DNA of 64,000 bases from Frigidibacter sp. RF13 (GTDB lineage Bacteria > Pseudomonadota > Alphaproteobacteria > Rhodobacterales > Rhodobacteraceae): positions 62,001-126,000 of the forward strand of contig NZ_JAPNUE010000007.1 in NCBI RefSeq assembly GCF_026626305.1. The letters are read 5' to 3'. Under the pieces are notes generated by a model that was not told the DNA's origin, made no database searches, and saw only the letters and a program-made list of their open reading frames with translations. This document shows positions 16,778 through 24,287 of the stretch, piece by piece. A program made the translations under genes and the position numbers. How positions within the stretch are numbered: position 1 is the first letter of the stretch; every line of letters begins with the position of its first letter.

Positions 16778-17667
16778 TTCTTCACCCTCAGGAAGCGCGC
16801 GTTCGCCAGAACGAAGACGGCAGAGATGACGCCGACGATCAGCATGGCCGAGACCGCGACAGCCGAGCCAAGCGGCATGTTGTCAATGGCGAGAAGCTGT
16901 TTCTGGATGACGTTGGCGATCAGGGGGATCTTGCCGCCGCCGATGATGTCGGGCGTCACATAGTCACCGACCGTCGGGATGAAGACGATCAGCACCGCGC
17001 CGACGACGCCCGGCATGGCCAAGGGCAGCGTGACGCGCCAGAAAGTCATCAACGCGCTTTCGCCCAGATCGCGGCCCGCCTCCAGAAGCGACCGGTCGAT
17101 CTTTTCCAGCGCCACGAAGATCGGCAGGATCGCGAAGGGCGCGTAGGCGTGGGCAAGCGTCATCACGATGGCGCCGACATTGACGTTGATCCAGGTCAGA
17201 GGATCGTCGATCAGGCCAATGCTCTTCAGGCCGGAATTGATCACGCCGTTATAGCCGAGGATCACCTTCCACAGGAACACCCGCACCAGATAGGAGGTCC
17301 AGAACGGGATAGTGATGAGGAAGAGCCAGAGCGATTTCTTGTTCGGCGCTACGTGGAACGAGACGAAATAGGCGACCGGGAAGGCCAGCACCACGGTCGC
17401 GAGCGTCACCATGAACGAGACAAACAGCGACCGCTGCATGATCGCCCGGTAGATCGGGTCGGTCCAGGCCTCGAGATAGTTTCTCAGCGTGAACTGATGG
17501 ATGACCTCGCGCACCCCGGACCCGTCGGTCTGAAACGACAGATAGACCACCGTGGCAAGCGGCGCAGCCAGAAGCAGCAGCGCATAAAGCGCCGTCGGGC
17601 TGATCAGCGCATAGCCGTTGAAGGCGGGCGAGCGGGTCAGGCGCCCCCAGTTTGATCGTTGTGTCAT
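16774..17667 (-). CDS. Polyamine-type ABC transporter permease (PotB/PotH-like)
   Basis: A 297-residue permease with about six transmembrane segments and the EAA loop LLEAGRDLGESALMTFWRVTLPLAMPG. ATG 17667 (MTQRSNWGRL) has GGGGAT just upstream, and I prefer it to an upstream in-frame start nine codons earlier. It is the first transport gene downstream of the MocR-type regulator; a promoter-like pair and a 23-bp inverted repeat lie in the 172-nt gap before it. It would form the channel with the downstream PotC-like permease. Confidence 0.88.
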   Translation of the reverse strand: MTQRSNWGRLTRSPAFNGYALISPTALYALLLLAAPLATVVYLSFQTDGSGVREVIHQFTLRNYLEAWTDPIYRAIMQRSLFVSFMVTLATVVLAFPVAYFVSFHVAPNKKSLWLFLITIPFWTSYLVRVFLWKVILGYNGVINSGLKSIGLIDDPLTWINVNVGAIVMTLAHAYAPFAILPIFVALEKIDRSLLEAGRDLGESALMTFWRVTLPLAMPGVVGAVLIVFIPTVGDYVTPDIIGGGKIPLIANVIQKQLLAIDNMPLGSAVAVSAMLIVGVISAVFVLANARFLRVKK

Positions 17668-17716
17668 ATCCCCATCCCTGCGGGCGGCGGCCATTCAGGC
17701 CGTCTGTCTCTCCCCT

Positions 17717-17739
17717 AGATCGCACAGGTCGTGCGATCT
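17717..17739 (-). promoter_or_regulatory. 23-bp inverted repeat at the predicted start of the polyamine-transporter transcript
   Basis: Perfect 9-bp arms AGATCGCAC (17717-17725) and GTGCGATCT (17731-17739) flank AGGTC. The repeat lies immediately downstream of the predicted -10 box (17747-17752), so it would cover or directly follow the transcription start. Either a repressor operator or a 5'-leader hairpin is possible. Confidence 0.6.
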
Positions 17740-17746
17740 GGGAAGC

Positions 17747-17775
17747 GTCTTAGCACAGGCGGTGGCGTGAGGCAA
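17747..17775 (-). promoter_or_regulatory. Predicted sigma-70 promoter of the polyamine-transporter operon
   Basis: On the minus strand TTGCCT (-35, 17770-17775) and TAAGAC (-10, 17747-17752) are separated by 17 nt. An AT-rich stretch (17776-17838) lies upstream and could act as an UP element. This would give the permease genes their own promoter, separate from the MocR-type gene. Confidence 0.5.
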
Positions 17776-17839
17776 AAAATTTGATCATTTTATTTTGCCG
17801 GACGAGTCTCCCGAACTTTATCACTTTATTTCAAGTGCT

Positions 17840-19252
17840 TCAGACCGGAAGATCGTCCGGTGGGCTGTCTAGAAGTTGCGCAAGCCGGGCGATCGCGGTG
17901 GTGAAATCAGCTTCCGCTATTGCACCCGCCAGCGCGATTCTCACCGCGTTCGGCGCCCGGCCATCCACCAGAGCATATTCGTCAGCCGAACGGATCAGGA
18001 TGCCGTTTGCCTCTGCCTCGCGGGCGAAGGTCGAGGCGCGCCAGCCCTGCGGCATCGGCAGCCAAAGGAAGCTCAGACCCGGCTGCCAGCGCATCTCGTG
18101 ACGGCCGAGCAGGTTCAGCGCGATCTCCTGCCGGCGCGCGAAGCTGGCCTGCACCCGGTCACGAAGCCGCTGCGCCTCACCCGAGCGGAAGAGCGCATAG
18201 GCAATGTCCGAGACCGGGCGCGGCAGGCCGAAATAGCTGTGCTGGGCGGCAAGCCGCGCTGCCTCGCCGAGGCCCGTCGGGCAAATGACCGCACCGAAGC
18301 GCAGGCCGGCCGAGATGCTTTTCGACAAGCTGGTGATATGCCAGGTCCGTTCCGGCGCCAGCGCCCGAAGCGCCGGGCCACTGGCCGAGGCCACGGAATA
18401 GCAGTTGTCCTCGATGATCTGCAGGTCGTGACGGCGGGCGACACGCACGATCTCTGCCCGTCGCGCCAGGCTCATCCGCGCGGTGGTCGGGTTTTGTGCT
18501 TCGGGCGTGATACATACAATCCGCCCACCATAGCGGCGGCAGGCGGCATCAAGCGCCTCGGGCACCATCCCTTCTTCGTCCAGCTGGACGGGGACCACCT
18601 CAGCCCGGTTCAGGCGCGCCGCCCGGCGGAAACCGGCATAGGCCAGTTCCTCGCAATAGATGTGCGGCCGTTCGCCTCTGAGGCAGCATTGCAAAGTGAT
18701 GCCAAGCGCGTTCTGACCGCCAAGGGTCAGCGCAATCTCTTCCTCGCTGAACGGCCCGAGCGCTTGGTCGCCCAGCCAGTCGGCGTAAGCCATGCGCAAG
18801 GGAACGTCGCGGCGCAATGAGGGATATTCCAGATGATCCTGCCCCATCTGCCCGGCGATCTGCAGCAAAATCGCTGAAATGGCCGCTGTCTGGCCAACTT
18901 CTGGCAACTGGGGAGAGCGCAGGTCGATCAGGTTGCTCGCGCTCAGTCCCAACCGCTCTGCCTCGATCTCCTCGAAGATCGGCTGGGTCGGGCCAAGCCG
19001 AGGCTCGCGCGCGGCGACGAATGTGCCCCGCCCCACGGTCGCTTGCAGAAGCCCCTCCTGCGTGACGATCTGATAGGCCCGCGCCACCGTGCCGGGCGTG
19101 ATCGACAAGGACCAGGCCAGTTCGCGCACCGGCGGCAGACGTGCGCCTTCGGGTAGCGCGCCCGAGCGCACCGCATCGCGCAGCGCATGGCACAGCGCCA
19201 AGTACTTCGGCCCGTCGAATTGTGTCAGGTCTGGGCGCCAGATCTTGCTCAT
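17840..19252 (-). CDS. MocR-type (GntR/aminotransferase fusion) transcriptional regulator
   Basis: A 470-residue fusion. The N-terminal GntR winged helix (about 15-80; LPPVRELAWSLSITPGTVARAY) is joined to a fold-type I aminotransferase domain. The PLP-binding lysine is in SLSKSISAGLR, and other fold markers are VCITPEAQNPTTARMS and IIEDNCYS. MocR/GabR/PdxR-class regulators sense amino-acid-like ligands through PLP. ATG 19252 is chosen; the GTG just before it is an alternative. It lies upstream of and co-oriented with the polyamine-type ABC genes, which are its probable targets. Upstream ATTGT/ACAAT boxes may be its own binding sites. Confidence 0.9.
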   Translation of the reverse strand: MSKIWRPDLTQFDGPKYLALCHALRDAVRSGALPEGARLPPVRELAWSLSITPGTVARAYQIVTQEGLLQATVGRGTFVAAREPRLGPTQPIFEEIEAERLGLSASNLIDLRSPQLPEVGQTAAISAILLQIAGQMGQDHLEYPSLRRDVPLRMAYADWLGDQALGPFSEEEIALTLGGQNALGITLQCCLRGERPHIYCEELAYAGFRRAARLNRAEVVPVQLDEEGMVPEALDAACRRYGGRIVCITPEAQNPTTARMSLARRAEIVRVARRHDLQIIEDNCYSVASASGPALRALAPERTWHITSLSKSISAGLRFGAVICPTGLGEAARLAAQHSYFGLPRPVSDIAYALFRSGEAQRLRDRVQASFARRQEIALNLLGRHEMRWQPGLSFLWLPMPQGWRASTFAREAEANGILIRSADEYALVDGRAPNAVRIALAGAIAEADFTTAIARLAQLLDSPPDDLPV

Positions 19253-19263
19253 CACGATCCCTG

Positions 19264-19351
19264 ATTGTCATGGTCACAATGTTTCACTGGCGCATTGTAG
19301 CACGGAATTGTAGTGTTTCAATGTCGATATGACAGATTTGTATCAACACAA
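19264..19351. promoter_or_regulatory. Cluster of ATTGT/ACAAT boxes between MocR-type gene and DUF1127 gene
   Basis: The gap holds ATTGT-N7-ACAAT (19264-19280), two direct copies of ATTGTAG 13 bp apart (19294-19300 and 19307-19313), and TTGT-N6-ACAA (19338-19351). MocR-family proteins usually bind direct repeats of this kind, so these are candidate sites for the adjacent regulator. The pairing with a regulator is inferred from position only. Confidence 0.4.
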
Positions 19352-19362
19352 TAGGTGATGAC

Positions 19363-19575
19363 ATGACCAGCCTCAGCAAACCCGCCCTCCGCCCGATCGC
19401 CCCCGGCCGGCAGACCGGCCTCGTTGCAGCGGCAAAGGCAATTGTCACCCTCTGGCGCACCCGCCGCCAAAGCCGCCGCGCGCTTCTGGTGCTCGACGAT
19501 CATCTCCTGCGCGATATCGGCCTCGACGCCCACCGCGCCCATGACGAGGGCATCAGGCCCTTCTGGAGAGACTGA
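19363..19575 (+). CDS. DUF1127 small arginine-rich protein
   Basis: A 70-residue protein with the DUF1127 (YjiS-like) C-terminal motif RRALLVLDDHLLRDIGLDAHRA. Short DUF1127 proteins are common in alphaproteobacteria; some affect phosphate and carbon metabolism or RNA turnover through RNA binding. The ATG at 19363 is divergent from the MocR-type gene, and a textbook terminator follows at 19629. It is a monocistronic unit. Confidence 0.8.
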   Translation: MTSLSKPALRPIAPGRQTGLVAAAKAIVTLWRTRRQSRRALLVLDDHLLRDIGLDAHRAHDEGIRPFWRD

Positions 19576-19628
19576 CCGTCGGCCCGCCCCACAGGCTTCG
19601 CTAACCCCAGAGCGGAAGCCTCTTCCTC

Positions 19629-19655
19629 GGCCGGGCCCTGCCCGGCCTCTTTTTT
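19629..19655 (+). terminator. Rho-independent terminator after the DUF1127 gene
   Basis: Perfect 8-bp stem GGCCGGGC / GCCCGGCC with loop CCT, directly followed by TCTTTTTT on the plus strand. It separates the DUF1127 gene from the PhzF gene. Confidence 0.9.
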
Positions 19656-19679
19656 GCTCAACAGCACGCGCGAGGCCCC

Positions 19680-20489
19680 ATGCAAAGCTTCACAATGTAC
19701 CAGGTCGACGCCTTCGCAAACCGCCCCTTCACCGGCAATCCCGCTGCCGTCCTGATCCTCGACCGGCCGATGGAGGCGCGGCTGATGCAGGCAATTGCAG
19801 CTGAAAATGCGCTGTCAGAGACAGCCTTTGTCGTCCGAAGCGATGGCGCCTACAATATCCGCTGGTTCACGCCCAGCCACGAGGCGGCCTTCTGCGGCCA
19901 TGCCACGCTCGCTTCCGCTCATGTCCTCGCCTCTGCCTACGGCGCCGAGGGCGCGATGCGATTCGAAACACAAAAGGTAGGCGCGCTGACCGTCTCGCGT
20001 CTGCCTGACGGACGCTACGCGCTCGACCTGCCGCGCCTCGACCCCACCCCCGCCGCGCCGCCGGAACTGTTCCGGCGCATCTTCCAGGGCGGTTGGCGCC
20101 GCGCGGTACGGAACTTCGAGAACTGGTTCGTCGAGATCGAAAGCCCAGATGCTGTCGTCGCCTTTCAGCCGCCCCTGCAGATCATCGCCGAGATGGGCGA
20201 GACTGGGCTCTGCATCACGGCGGCAGGCGGCCAGACCCACACGGGCGCGCCCGTCGATTTCGTCTCGCGCTACTTCTGCCCCGGCGGCGGCATCGACGAA
20301 GACCCGGTCACCGGCTCGACCCACGCGAGCCTCGCCCCCTTCTGGGTCGAAAGGCTTGGTCGCAGTGACCTTTCGGCCTTTCAGGCATCTCGCCGCGGCG
20401 GAGAGATAGGGATAAGCGTCACCGAAGACAGGGTGGTCCTGAGCGGCGGGGCCGTGACCTTCATGAAGGCGCAGATTTATCCGGCCTGA
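19680..20489 (+). CDS. PhzF-family isomerase/epimerase-like protein
   Basis: A 269-residue member of the PhzF superfamily (diaminopimelate-epimerase-like fold, two similar halves). The conserved acidic residue is in ALSETAFV (near residue 47), followed by RWFTPSHEAAFCGHATLA. A second motif, DEDPVTGSTHASLAPFW, occurs near residue 205. Outside phenazine producers the function of these proteins is generally unknown; they are assumed to be isomerases of small acids. No phenazine genes are nearby. The gene begins just after the DUF1127 terminator; start ATG 19680 or MYQVDAF five codons later. Confidence 0.85.
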   Translation: MQSFTMYQVDAFANRPFTGNPAAVLILDRPMEARLMQAIAAENALSETAFVVRSDGAYNIRWFTPSHEAAFCGHATLASAHVLASAYGAEGAMRFETQKVGALTVSRLPDGRYALDLPRLDPTPAAPPELFRRIFQGGWRRAVRNFENWFVEIESPDAVVAFQPPLQIIAEMGETGLCITAAGGQTHTGAPVDFVSRYFCPGGGIDEDPVTGSTHASLAPFWVERLGRSDLSAFQASRRGGEIGISVTEDRVVLSGGAVTFMKAQIYPA

Positions 20490-20504
20490 CCGAGCTCCGC
20501 CTGG

Positions 20505-21326
20505 TCAACCTTGATCGGCAAAGCCTTGCCATAGGGCCCGGACTTGGGGGAAGCGCTCTGCCACATAATCGTAGGTCGGCGCGTAGAGGTCACGGCAAGA
20601 GCGCTGCGCCTCGATCGAGACATCGGTTGCATAGTCGGTTCCGAACACCCGGTCCCGGGCGAACTCGCTATCGAGCGGCAGGCCGAGAAAATCCGACAGG
20701 CGCGCAATCGTCTCGGGACCGAACATCTCTTCGTAAATCAGCGTCAGATGTTCATCCGCAGGCAGATGCGCCTCCACCGCCGCCAGGGTCCGTTCATAGC
20801 AGGTCCGGATCCGCGCGTGATCAGAAGCCACATAAGCGCGAAAGGCGCTATCGGCCTCGGCACCCGGATCGACGGCTTCGGCCATGCCCCCCGCGCCCCG
20901 GTTGCGGTTCATGTTGAAGGCTGACAGGCACCGGCTGACCGGGTCGCGCATGATGAAGACCGATCTGAACCGGATATTCCGCCGTACCATGCCTGTCCGG
21001 ATCCGCGCATAGGTGCGCCCGTCAAGCGCCGCGTAGGAGGGGGTAATGTCGGCTGCAAGGCTACCGTCCTGTGCCAGCAGGCGGTCGAAATGGCGAAAGT
21101 AGAACCAGGGAAATTTCTGCATGAGCGCAAGCGCGCGCCCGCCCGCGGCCGTCTGATCGCCCCAGCGGCGCCTGTTTATCGCCAGAAGCGGCAGCTCGCG
21201 CGCGTCCCAGACGTGATATTCCTTCTCGAGGCCCGCCGCGAAACCAGCCTGACGCGACAGCAGGGCATGCAGCCAGCTCGTCCCTGCCTTCTGCGCGCCG
21301 ATCCCCAGAACGAATGTCCGTGCCAT
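20505..21326 (-). CDS. Sulfotransferase-family protein
   Basis: A 273-residue protein with a PAPS-type sulfotransferase fold. The 5'-phosphosulfate loop is in LGIGAQKAGTSWLHALL (residues 7-23), and the 3'-phosphate motif is in IMRDPVSRCLSAFNM (about 125-139). The C-terminal ..YEEMFGPETIARLSDFLGL is typical of bacterial sulfotransferases that modify polysaccharides or lipids. Substrate cannot be predicted. It lies alone between PhzF (convergent) and the rplM-rpsI operon, separated from the latter by a terminator. Confidence 0.82.
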   Translation of the reverse strand: MARTFVLGIGAQKAGTSWLHALLSRQAGFAAGLEKEYHVWDARELPLLAINRRRWGDQTAAGGRALALMQKFPWFYFRHFDRLLAQDGSLAADITPSYAALDGRTYARIRTGMVRRNIRFRSVFIMRDPVSRCLSAFNMNRNRGAGGMAEAVDPGAEADSAFRAYVASDHARIRTCYERTLAAVEAHLPADEHLTLIYEEMFGPETIARLSDFLGLPLDSEFARDRVFGTDYATDVSIEAQRSCRDLYAPTYDYVAERFPQVRALWQGFADQG

Positions 21327-21373
21327 GCCCTACCTCTTCGCTTCGGTCTATCCGCAAAGCCTGACCGCGCAAA

Positions 21374-21401
21374 GAAAAACGGCCGCAATCGCTTGCGGCC
21401 G
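21374..21401 (-). terminator. Rho-independent terminator after rpsI
   Basis: On the minus strand CGGCCGCAA / TTGCGGCCG (9-bp perfect stem, GCGA loop) is followed by TTTTTC. It ends the rplM-rpsI transcript 27 nt after the rpsI stop. Confidence 0.88.
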
Positions 21402-21427
21402 CCTGTGTTGATGCCGGAAAGACCGGA

Positions 21428-21922
21428 TCAGCGCTTCGAGAACTGGAAGCTGCGGCGAGCCTTGGCCTTGCCGTACTTCTTCCGCTCGACGACGCGGCTG
21501 TCGCGGGTCAGGAAGCCTGCCGCCTTCAGCGCGCCACGCAGCGAGGGTTCATAAAGCTGCAGCGCTTTCGAGATGCCGTGCTTGACCGCACCGGCCTGAC
21601 CCGAAAGCCCGCCGCCCGCGACCGTCGCATAGACGTCGAACTGACCTTCCACATTGGTGATCTGGAAGGGCTGGCGCAGGATCATCTGCAGAACCGGACG
21701 GGCGAAGTAGCTGTTGATGTCCTTGCCGTTCACCATGACCTTTCCGGAACCCGGCTTGATCCAGACGCGGGCGACCGCGTCCTTCCGCTTGCCGGTGGCA
21801 TAGGAGCGACCGAGCTTGTCACGCTGCGGCGCGCGCGGCGCGGCTTCGGCAGCGGCGGGAGCGGCGGTCGAGACGGCGGCTTTCAGATCGTCGAGGGACT
21901 TGATTTCGTCGGCCATCTTCAT
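21428..21922 (-). CDS. rpsI: 30S ribosomal protein S9
   Basis: A 164-residue S9 protein with an Ala/Glu-rich N-terminal extension (about 35 residues), as in other Rhodobacterales. The conserved core starts [20 protein letters not shown], and the invariant C-terminal tail SKR reaches the decoding P-site. The start overlaps the rplM stop (ATGA). Two start codons are possible (MKMADEI or MADEI). The rplM-rpsI pair is a universal operon. Confidence 0.97.
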   Translation of the reverse strand: MKMADEIKSLDDLKAAVSTAAPAAAEAAPRAPQRDKLGRSYATGKRKDAVARVWIKPGSGKVMVNGKDINSYFARPVLQMILRQPFQITNVEGQFDVYATVAGGGLSGQAGAVKHGISKALQLYEPSLRGALKAAGFLTRDSRVVERKKYGKAKARRSFQFSKR

Positions 21923-22383
21923 GCGCTCCGGGTGTTCTTCGGGTTCATCGACTTGACGTCGAGGACTTCGGGGTTCTGCGCCTCGTGCGGATGGGCGGCA
22001 CCGGCGTAAACGCGCAGGTGGGTCATCTGCTGGCGGCCAAGGCGGTTGCGGGTGATCATCCGCTCGACGGCCTTGGTGACGACACGCTCGGGGTGGTTGC
22101 CTTTCAGCACCTGCTCGGCAGTGCGGAACTTGATGCCGCCCGGATAGCCGGTGTGCCAGTAGTAACGCTTGTCTGCGCGCTTGTTGCCGGTCATCTGCAC
22201 CTTGTCGGCGTTGATGACGATGACATTGTCACCCATGTCCATGTGGGGGGTGAAGGTGGCCTTGTGCTTGCCACGCAGGCGGTTGGCGACGATCGTCGCG
22301 AGGCGGCCCAGAACGACGCCTTCGGCATCGATCAGGATCCACTTCTTCTCGATCTCCGCCGGTTTTGCGGTATAGGTCTTCAT
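21919..22383 (-). CDS. rplM: 50S ribosomal protein L13
   Basis: A 154-residue protein beginning [20 protein letters not shown]. Core motifs include [35 protein letters not shown] and [17 protein letters not shown] 22383 is chosen because it begins the conserved N-terminus; a longer in-frame reading is non-conserved. First gene of the rplM-rpsI operon, with an AT-rich block and a TTGACC upstream. Confidence 0.97.
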   Translation of the reverse strand: MKTYTAKPAEIEKKWILIDAEGVVLGRLATIVANRLRGKHKATFTPHMDMGDNVIVINADKVQMTGNKRADKRYYWHTGYPGGIKFRTAEQVLKGNHPERVVTKAVERMITRNRLGRQQMTHLRVYAGAAHPHEAQNPEVLDVKSMNPKNTRSA

Positions 22384-22470
22384 TGTCAGCCCTTCGAGTT
22401 CGGGATCTTTCAGGCGGTTGCGACTCCGCCCGGAATTTGGATGGTGGCTTTTCTCTGATCTCTGCATGCC

Positions 22471-22553
22471 GGTCAAGGGCGTCATGTTTTATTTAATTTA
22501 TTAATTTCAATGGATTACAAAATAGGTATTATTTTACCCCACATTCTGCGATG
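22471..22553 (-). promoter_or_regulatory. rplM promoter region with AT-rich UP-like element
   Basis: The 22490-22553 block is strikingly AT-rich (runs of A/T with almost no G/C) in an otherwise GC-rich window. It lies a few bases upstream of TTGACC (22471-22476, minus strand), a plausible -35 for rplM-rpsI. No good -10 is visible, so the promoter placement is tentative; the base-composition anomaly is certain. Confidence 0.45.
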
Positions 22554-22666
22554 CGCCCGCGCCACATCCGGGCCAGTCGAATGGCCCATCAAGGCCCCGA
22601 GACGTGACAGAAGGGCGGGCTTGTGGTCTCCTTTCGCAGGGATGTCTATGAGCTGAGCCCCAAACC

Positions 22667-22891
22667 ATGCCAACCACCGGACCCAAGAAAGACAAGACCC
22701 CACCTGTCAAGAGGCGCTGCAATCGCTGCCACGGTTTCGGGAGAGCGCCCTGCCGGATCTGCGCCGGCAAGGGCCAGGTTTTGATGGGCACCGATGTCTA
22801 TGGCCGCGCCAAGTTCGAACGCTGCGGCGGCTGCTTCGGCACCAAGACCACCCGCTGCGCGACCTGCGGCGGCGACGGCTTCATCACCTGA
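22667..22891 (+). CDS. Small DnaJ-type zinc-finger-only protein
   Basis: A 74-residue protein made almost wholly of four CxxCxGxG-like repeats: CNRCHGFG, CRICAGKG, CGGCFGTK and CATCGGDG. This is the cysteine-rich zinc domain of DnaJ without a J domain or substrate domain. Similar stand-alone domains (plant BSD2 type) act as redox or assembly chaperones; the bacterial function is unknown. The third repeat has Lys in place of the last Gly. Monocistronic on the plus strand, ending before a convergent thioesterase gene. Confidence 0.72.
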   Translation: MPTTGPKKDKTPPVKRRCNRCHGFGRAPCRICAGKGQVLMGTDVYGRAKFERCGGCFGTKTTRCATCGGDGFIT

Positions 22892-22988
22892 AACCTTCCA
22901 CGAACGCCGCCGCCGGATATCGGCACGAAATCCGGCCGGAACCTTTGAAAGGTTCCGGTCCGAAATCTATTCAAGATTTCGGTCAGGC

Positions 22989-23438
22989 CTAGGTGCTGGC
23001 CGTCGCGGCAATTCGATCGGGCGGAATCGAATAGGTCATCGACGCCCGCGCGACCGGCGCCTCGCGGCCCTCAGACCGGATCAGCACGTCGCCCACGACA
23101 AGCACCCGCCCGAGCTTCAGAAGCCGCGCCTCGGCGATCAGATCCCGACCGGCCTCGGGTTTTCTGAGGAAATCGACGCTCGCATTGGTGGTGACCGCAA
23201 GCGCCACCGGCCCGATCCGGGCCAGAAGTGCGAGATAGACCGCCACATCGGCCAGCCCGAAAATCGAAGGCCCCGAGACGGTTCCGCCGGGGCGCAGGTG
23301 CCGCTCAGTGACCTTCAGGCGGATGACGATTCCCTCTTCGGTCAACCGCTCGACGGCGAAATCGCCGCGCACCTGTGGGAACTCGCGCTCGATGAAGGCG
23401 GAAAGATCGGCCTCGCTCATCACGATATCAGCACTCAC
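22989..23438 (-). CDS. PaaI-family hotdog thioesterase
   Basis: A 149-residue hotdog-fold protein of the PaaI/YiiD acyl-CoA thioesterase type. The central helix region reads RPGGTVSGPSIFGLADVAVYLALLA, with the catalytic-type acidic residue in GLAD, and VTTNASVDFLRKPEAG follows. I prefer the GTG at 23438, which has GGAGGG at 8 nt; another GTG two codons upstream and an ATG at 23420 are alternatives. It is divergent from an enoyl-CoA hydratase gene, consistent with acyl-CoA metabolism. Confidence 0.8.
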   Translation of the reverse strand: MSADIVMSEADLSAFIEREFPQVRGDFAVERLTEEGIVIRLKVTERHLRPGGTVSGPSIFGLADVAVYLALLARIGPVALAVTTNASVDFLRKPEAGRDLIAEARLLKLGRVLVVGDVLIRSEGREAPVARASMTYSIPPDRIAATAST

Positions 23439-23498
23439 CGGCACTTCCCTCCATCTGCGTCAGTCCCTAGACTTCCCCGAGCCGGAGGTTTTGACAAG

Positions 23499-24287
23499 AT
23501 GAGCGAGCCGATACTTTTGCGCCATAACAACGGGCCGATAGCCATCCTGACCCTGAACGCGCCGGGCAGCCTGAATGCCCTGTCGGACGCGATGCTTGCC
23601 GCGCTGAAGGCAGCGTTCCAGGCGCTGATGACCGACCGGACGGTGCGTGTGGTGATCCTGCGCGCAAACGGCAAAGCCTTCTGCGCAGGCCACGATCTGA
23701 AGGAAATGCAGGCGGGCCGGGCGGCGCCTGACAAGGGGCGCGCCTACTTCGAAGACCTCTTCGCCCGCTGCGCCGAGGTGATGCAGATGATCCCCGCCCT
23801 GCCCCAGCCGGTGATCGCTGAAGTCCATGGCATCGCCACCGCCGCGGGCTGCCAGCTTGTCGCCTCCTGCGATCTTGCCATGGCCGCAGAGGGCACGCGC
23901 TTTGGCGTGAATGGCGTGAACATCGGGCTCTTCTGCTCCACTCCGATGGTGGCACTGAGCCGAAACGTGCCACGTAAAGTGGCGTTCGAGATGCTGACGA
24001 CGGGCGATTTCATTTCCGCCTCCCGGGCGGCGGAGGTCGGGCTGGTGAACCGGGTGGTCCCACCCGACGCCTTGGGTGCAGAGGTCGAGGCTCTGGCCAC
24101 GAAGATCGCGGGCAAACTGTCGGCGGCGGTCAAGATCGGCAAGCGCGCCTTCTATGACCAGATCGGCCTCTCGCTCGCCGACGCTTACGCCCATGCGGGC
24201 GCGGTGATGGTCGAGAACATGCTCTGGCGCGATACCGACGAGGGGATCGCCGCGTTCCTCGAAAAACGCCCGCCCGATTGGGCCTAA
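23499..24287 (+). CDS. Enoyl-CoA hydratase/isomerase-family protein
   Basis: A 262-residue crotonase-fold protein. The oxyanion-hole segments are AFCAGHDLKEM (about 60-70) and IATAAGCQLVASCDLAMA (about 112-130). The start MSEPILLRHNNG follows GGAGG at 23484. It ends with a stop overlapping that of the convergent MFS gene by 4 nt. Crotonase members catalyse hydration, isomerisation or hydrolysis of acyl-CoA; the usual second catalytic Glu (E144 type) is not evident in FGVNGVNIGLF, so it may be a variant such as an ECHDC3-like enzyme. Confidence 0.88.
   Translation: MSEPILLRHNNGPIAILTLNAPGSLNALSDAMLAALKAAFQALMTDRTVRVVILRANGKAFCAGHDLKEMQAGRAAPDKGRAYFEDLFARCAEVMQMIPALPQPVIAEVHGIATAAGCQLVASCDLAMAAEGTRFGVNGVNIGLFCSTPMVALSRNVPRKVAFEMLTTGDFISASRAAEVGLVNRVVPPDALGAEVEALATKIAGKLSAAVKIGKRAFYDQIGLSLADAYAHAGAVMVENMLWRDTDEGIAAFLEKRPPDWA

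Noticed and set aside
17840..19252. Annotation of the GntR-aminotransferase fusion as the rhizopine regulator MocR itself
   Set aside because: It is 10 kb away from the moc-like genes and next to a polyamine-type transporter; MocR is the name of a large family, so only the family is assigned.
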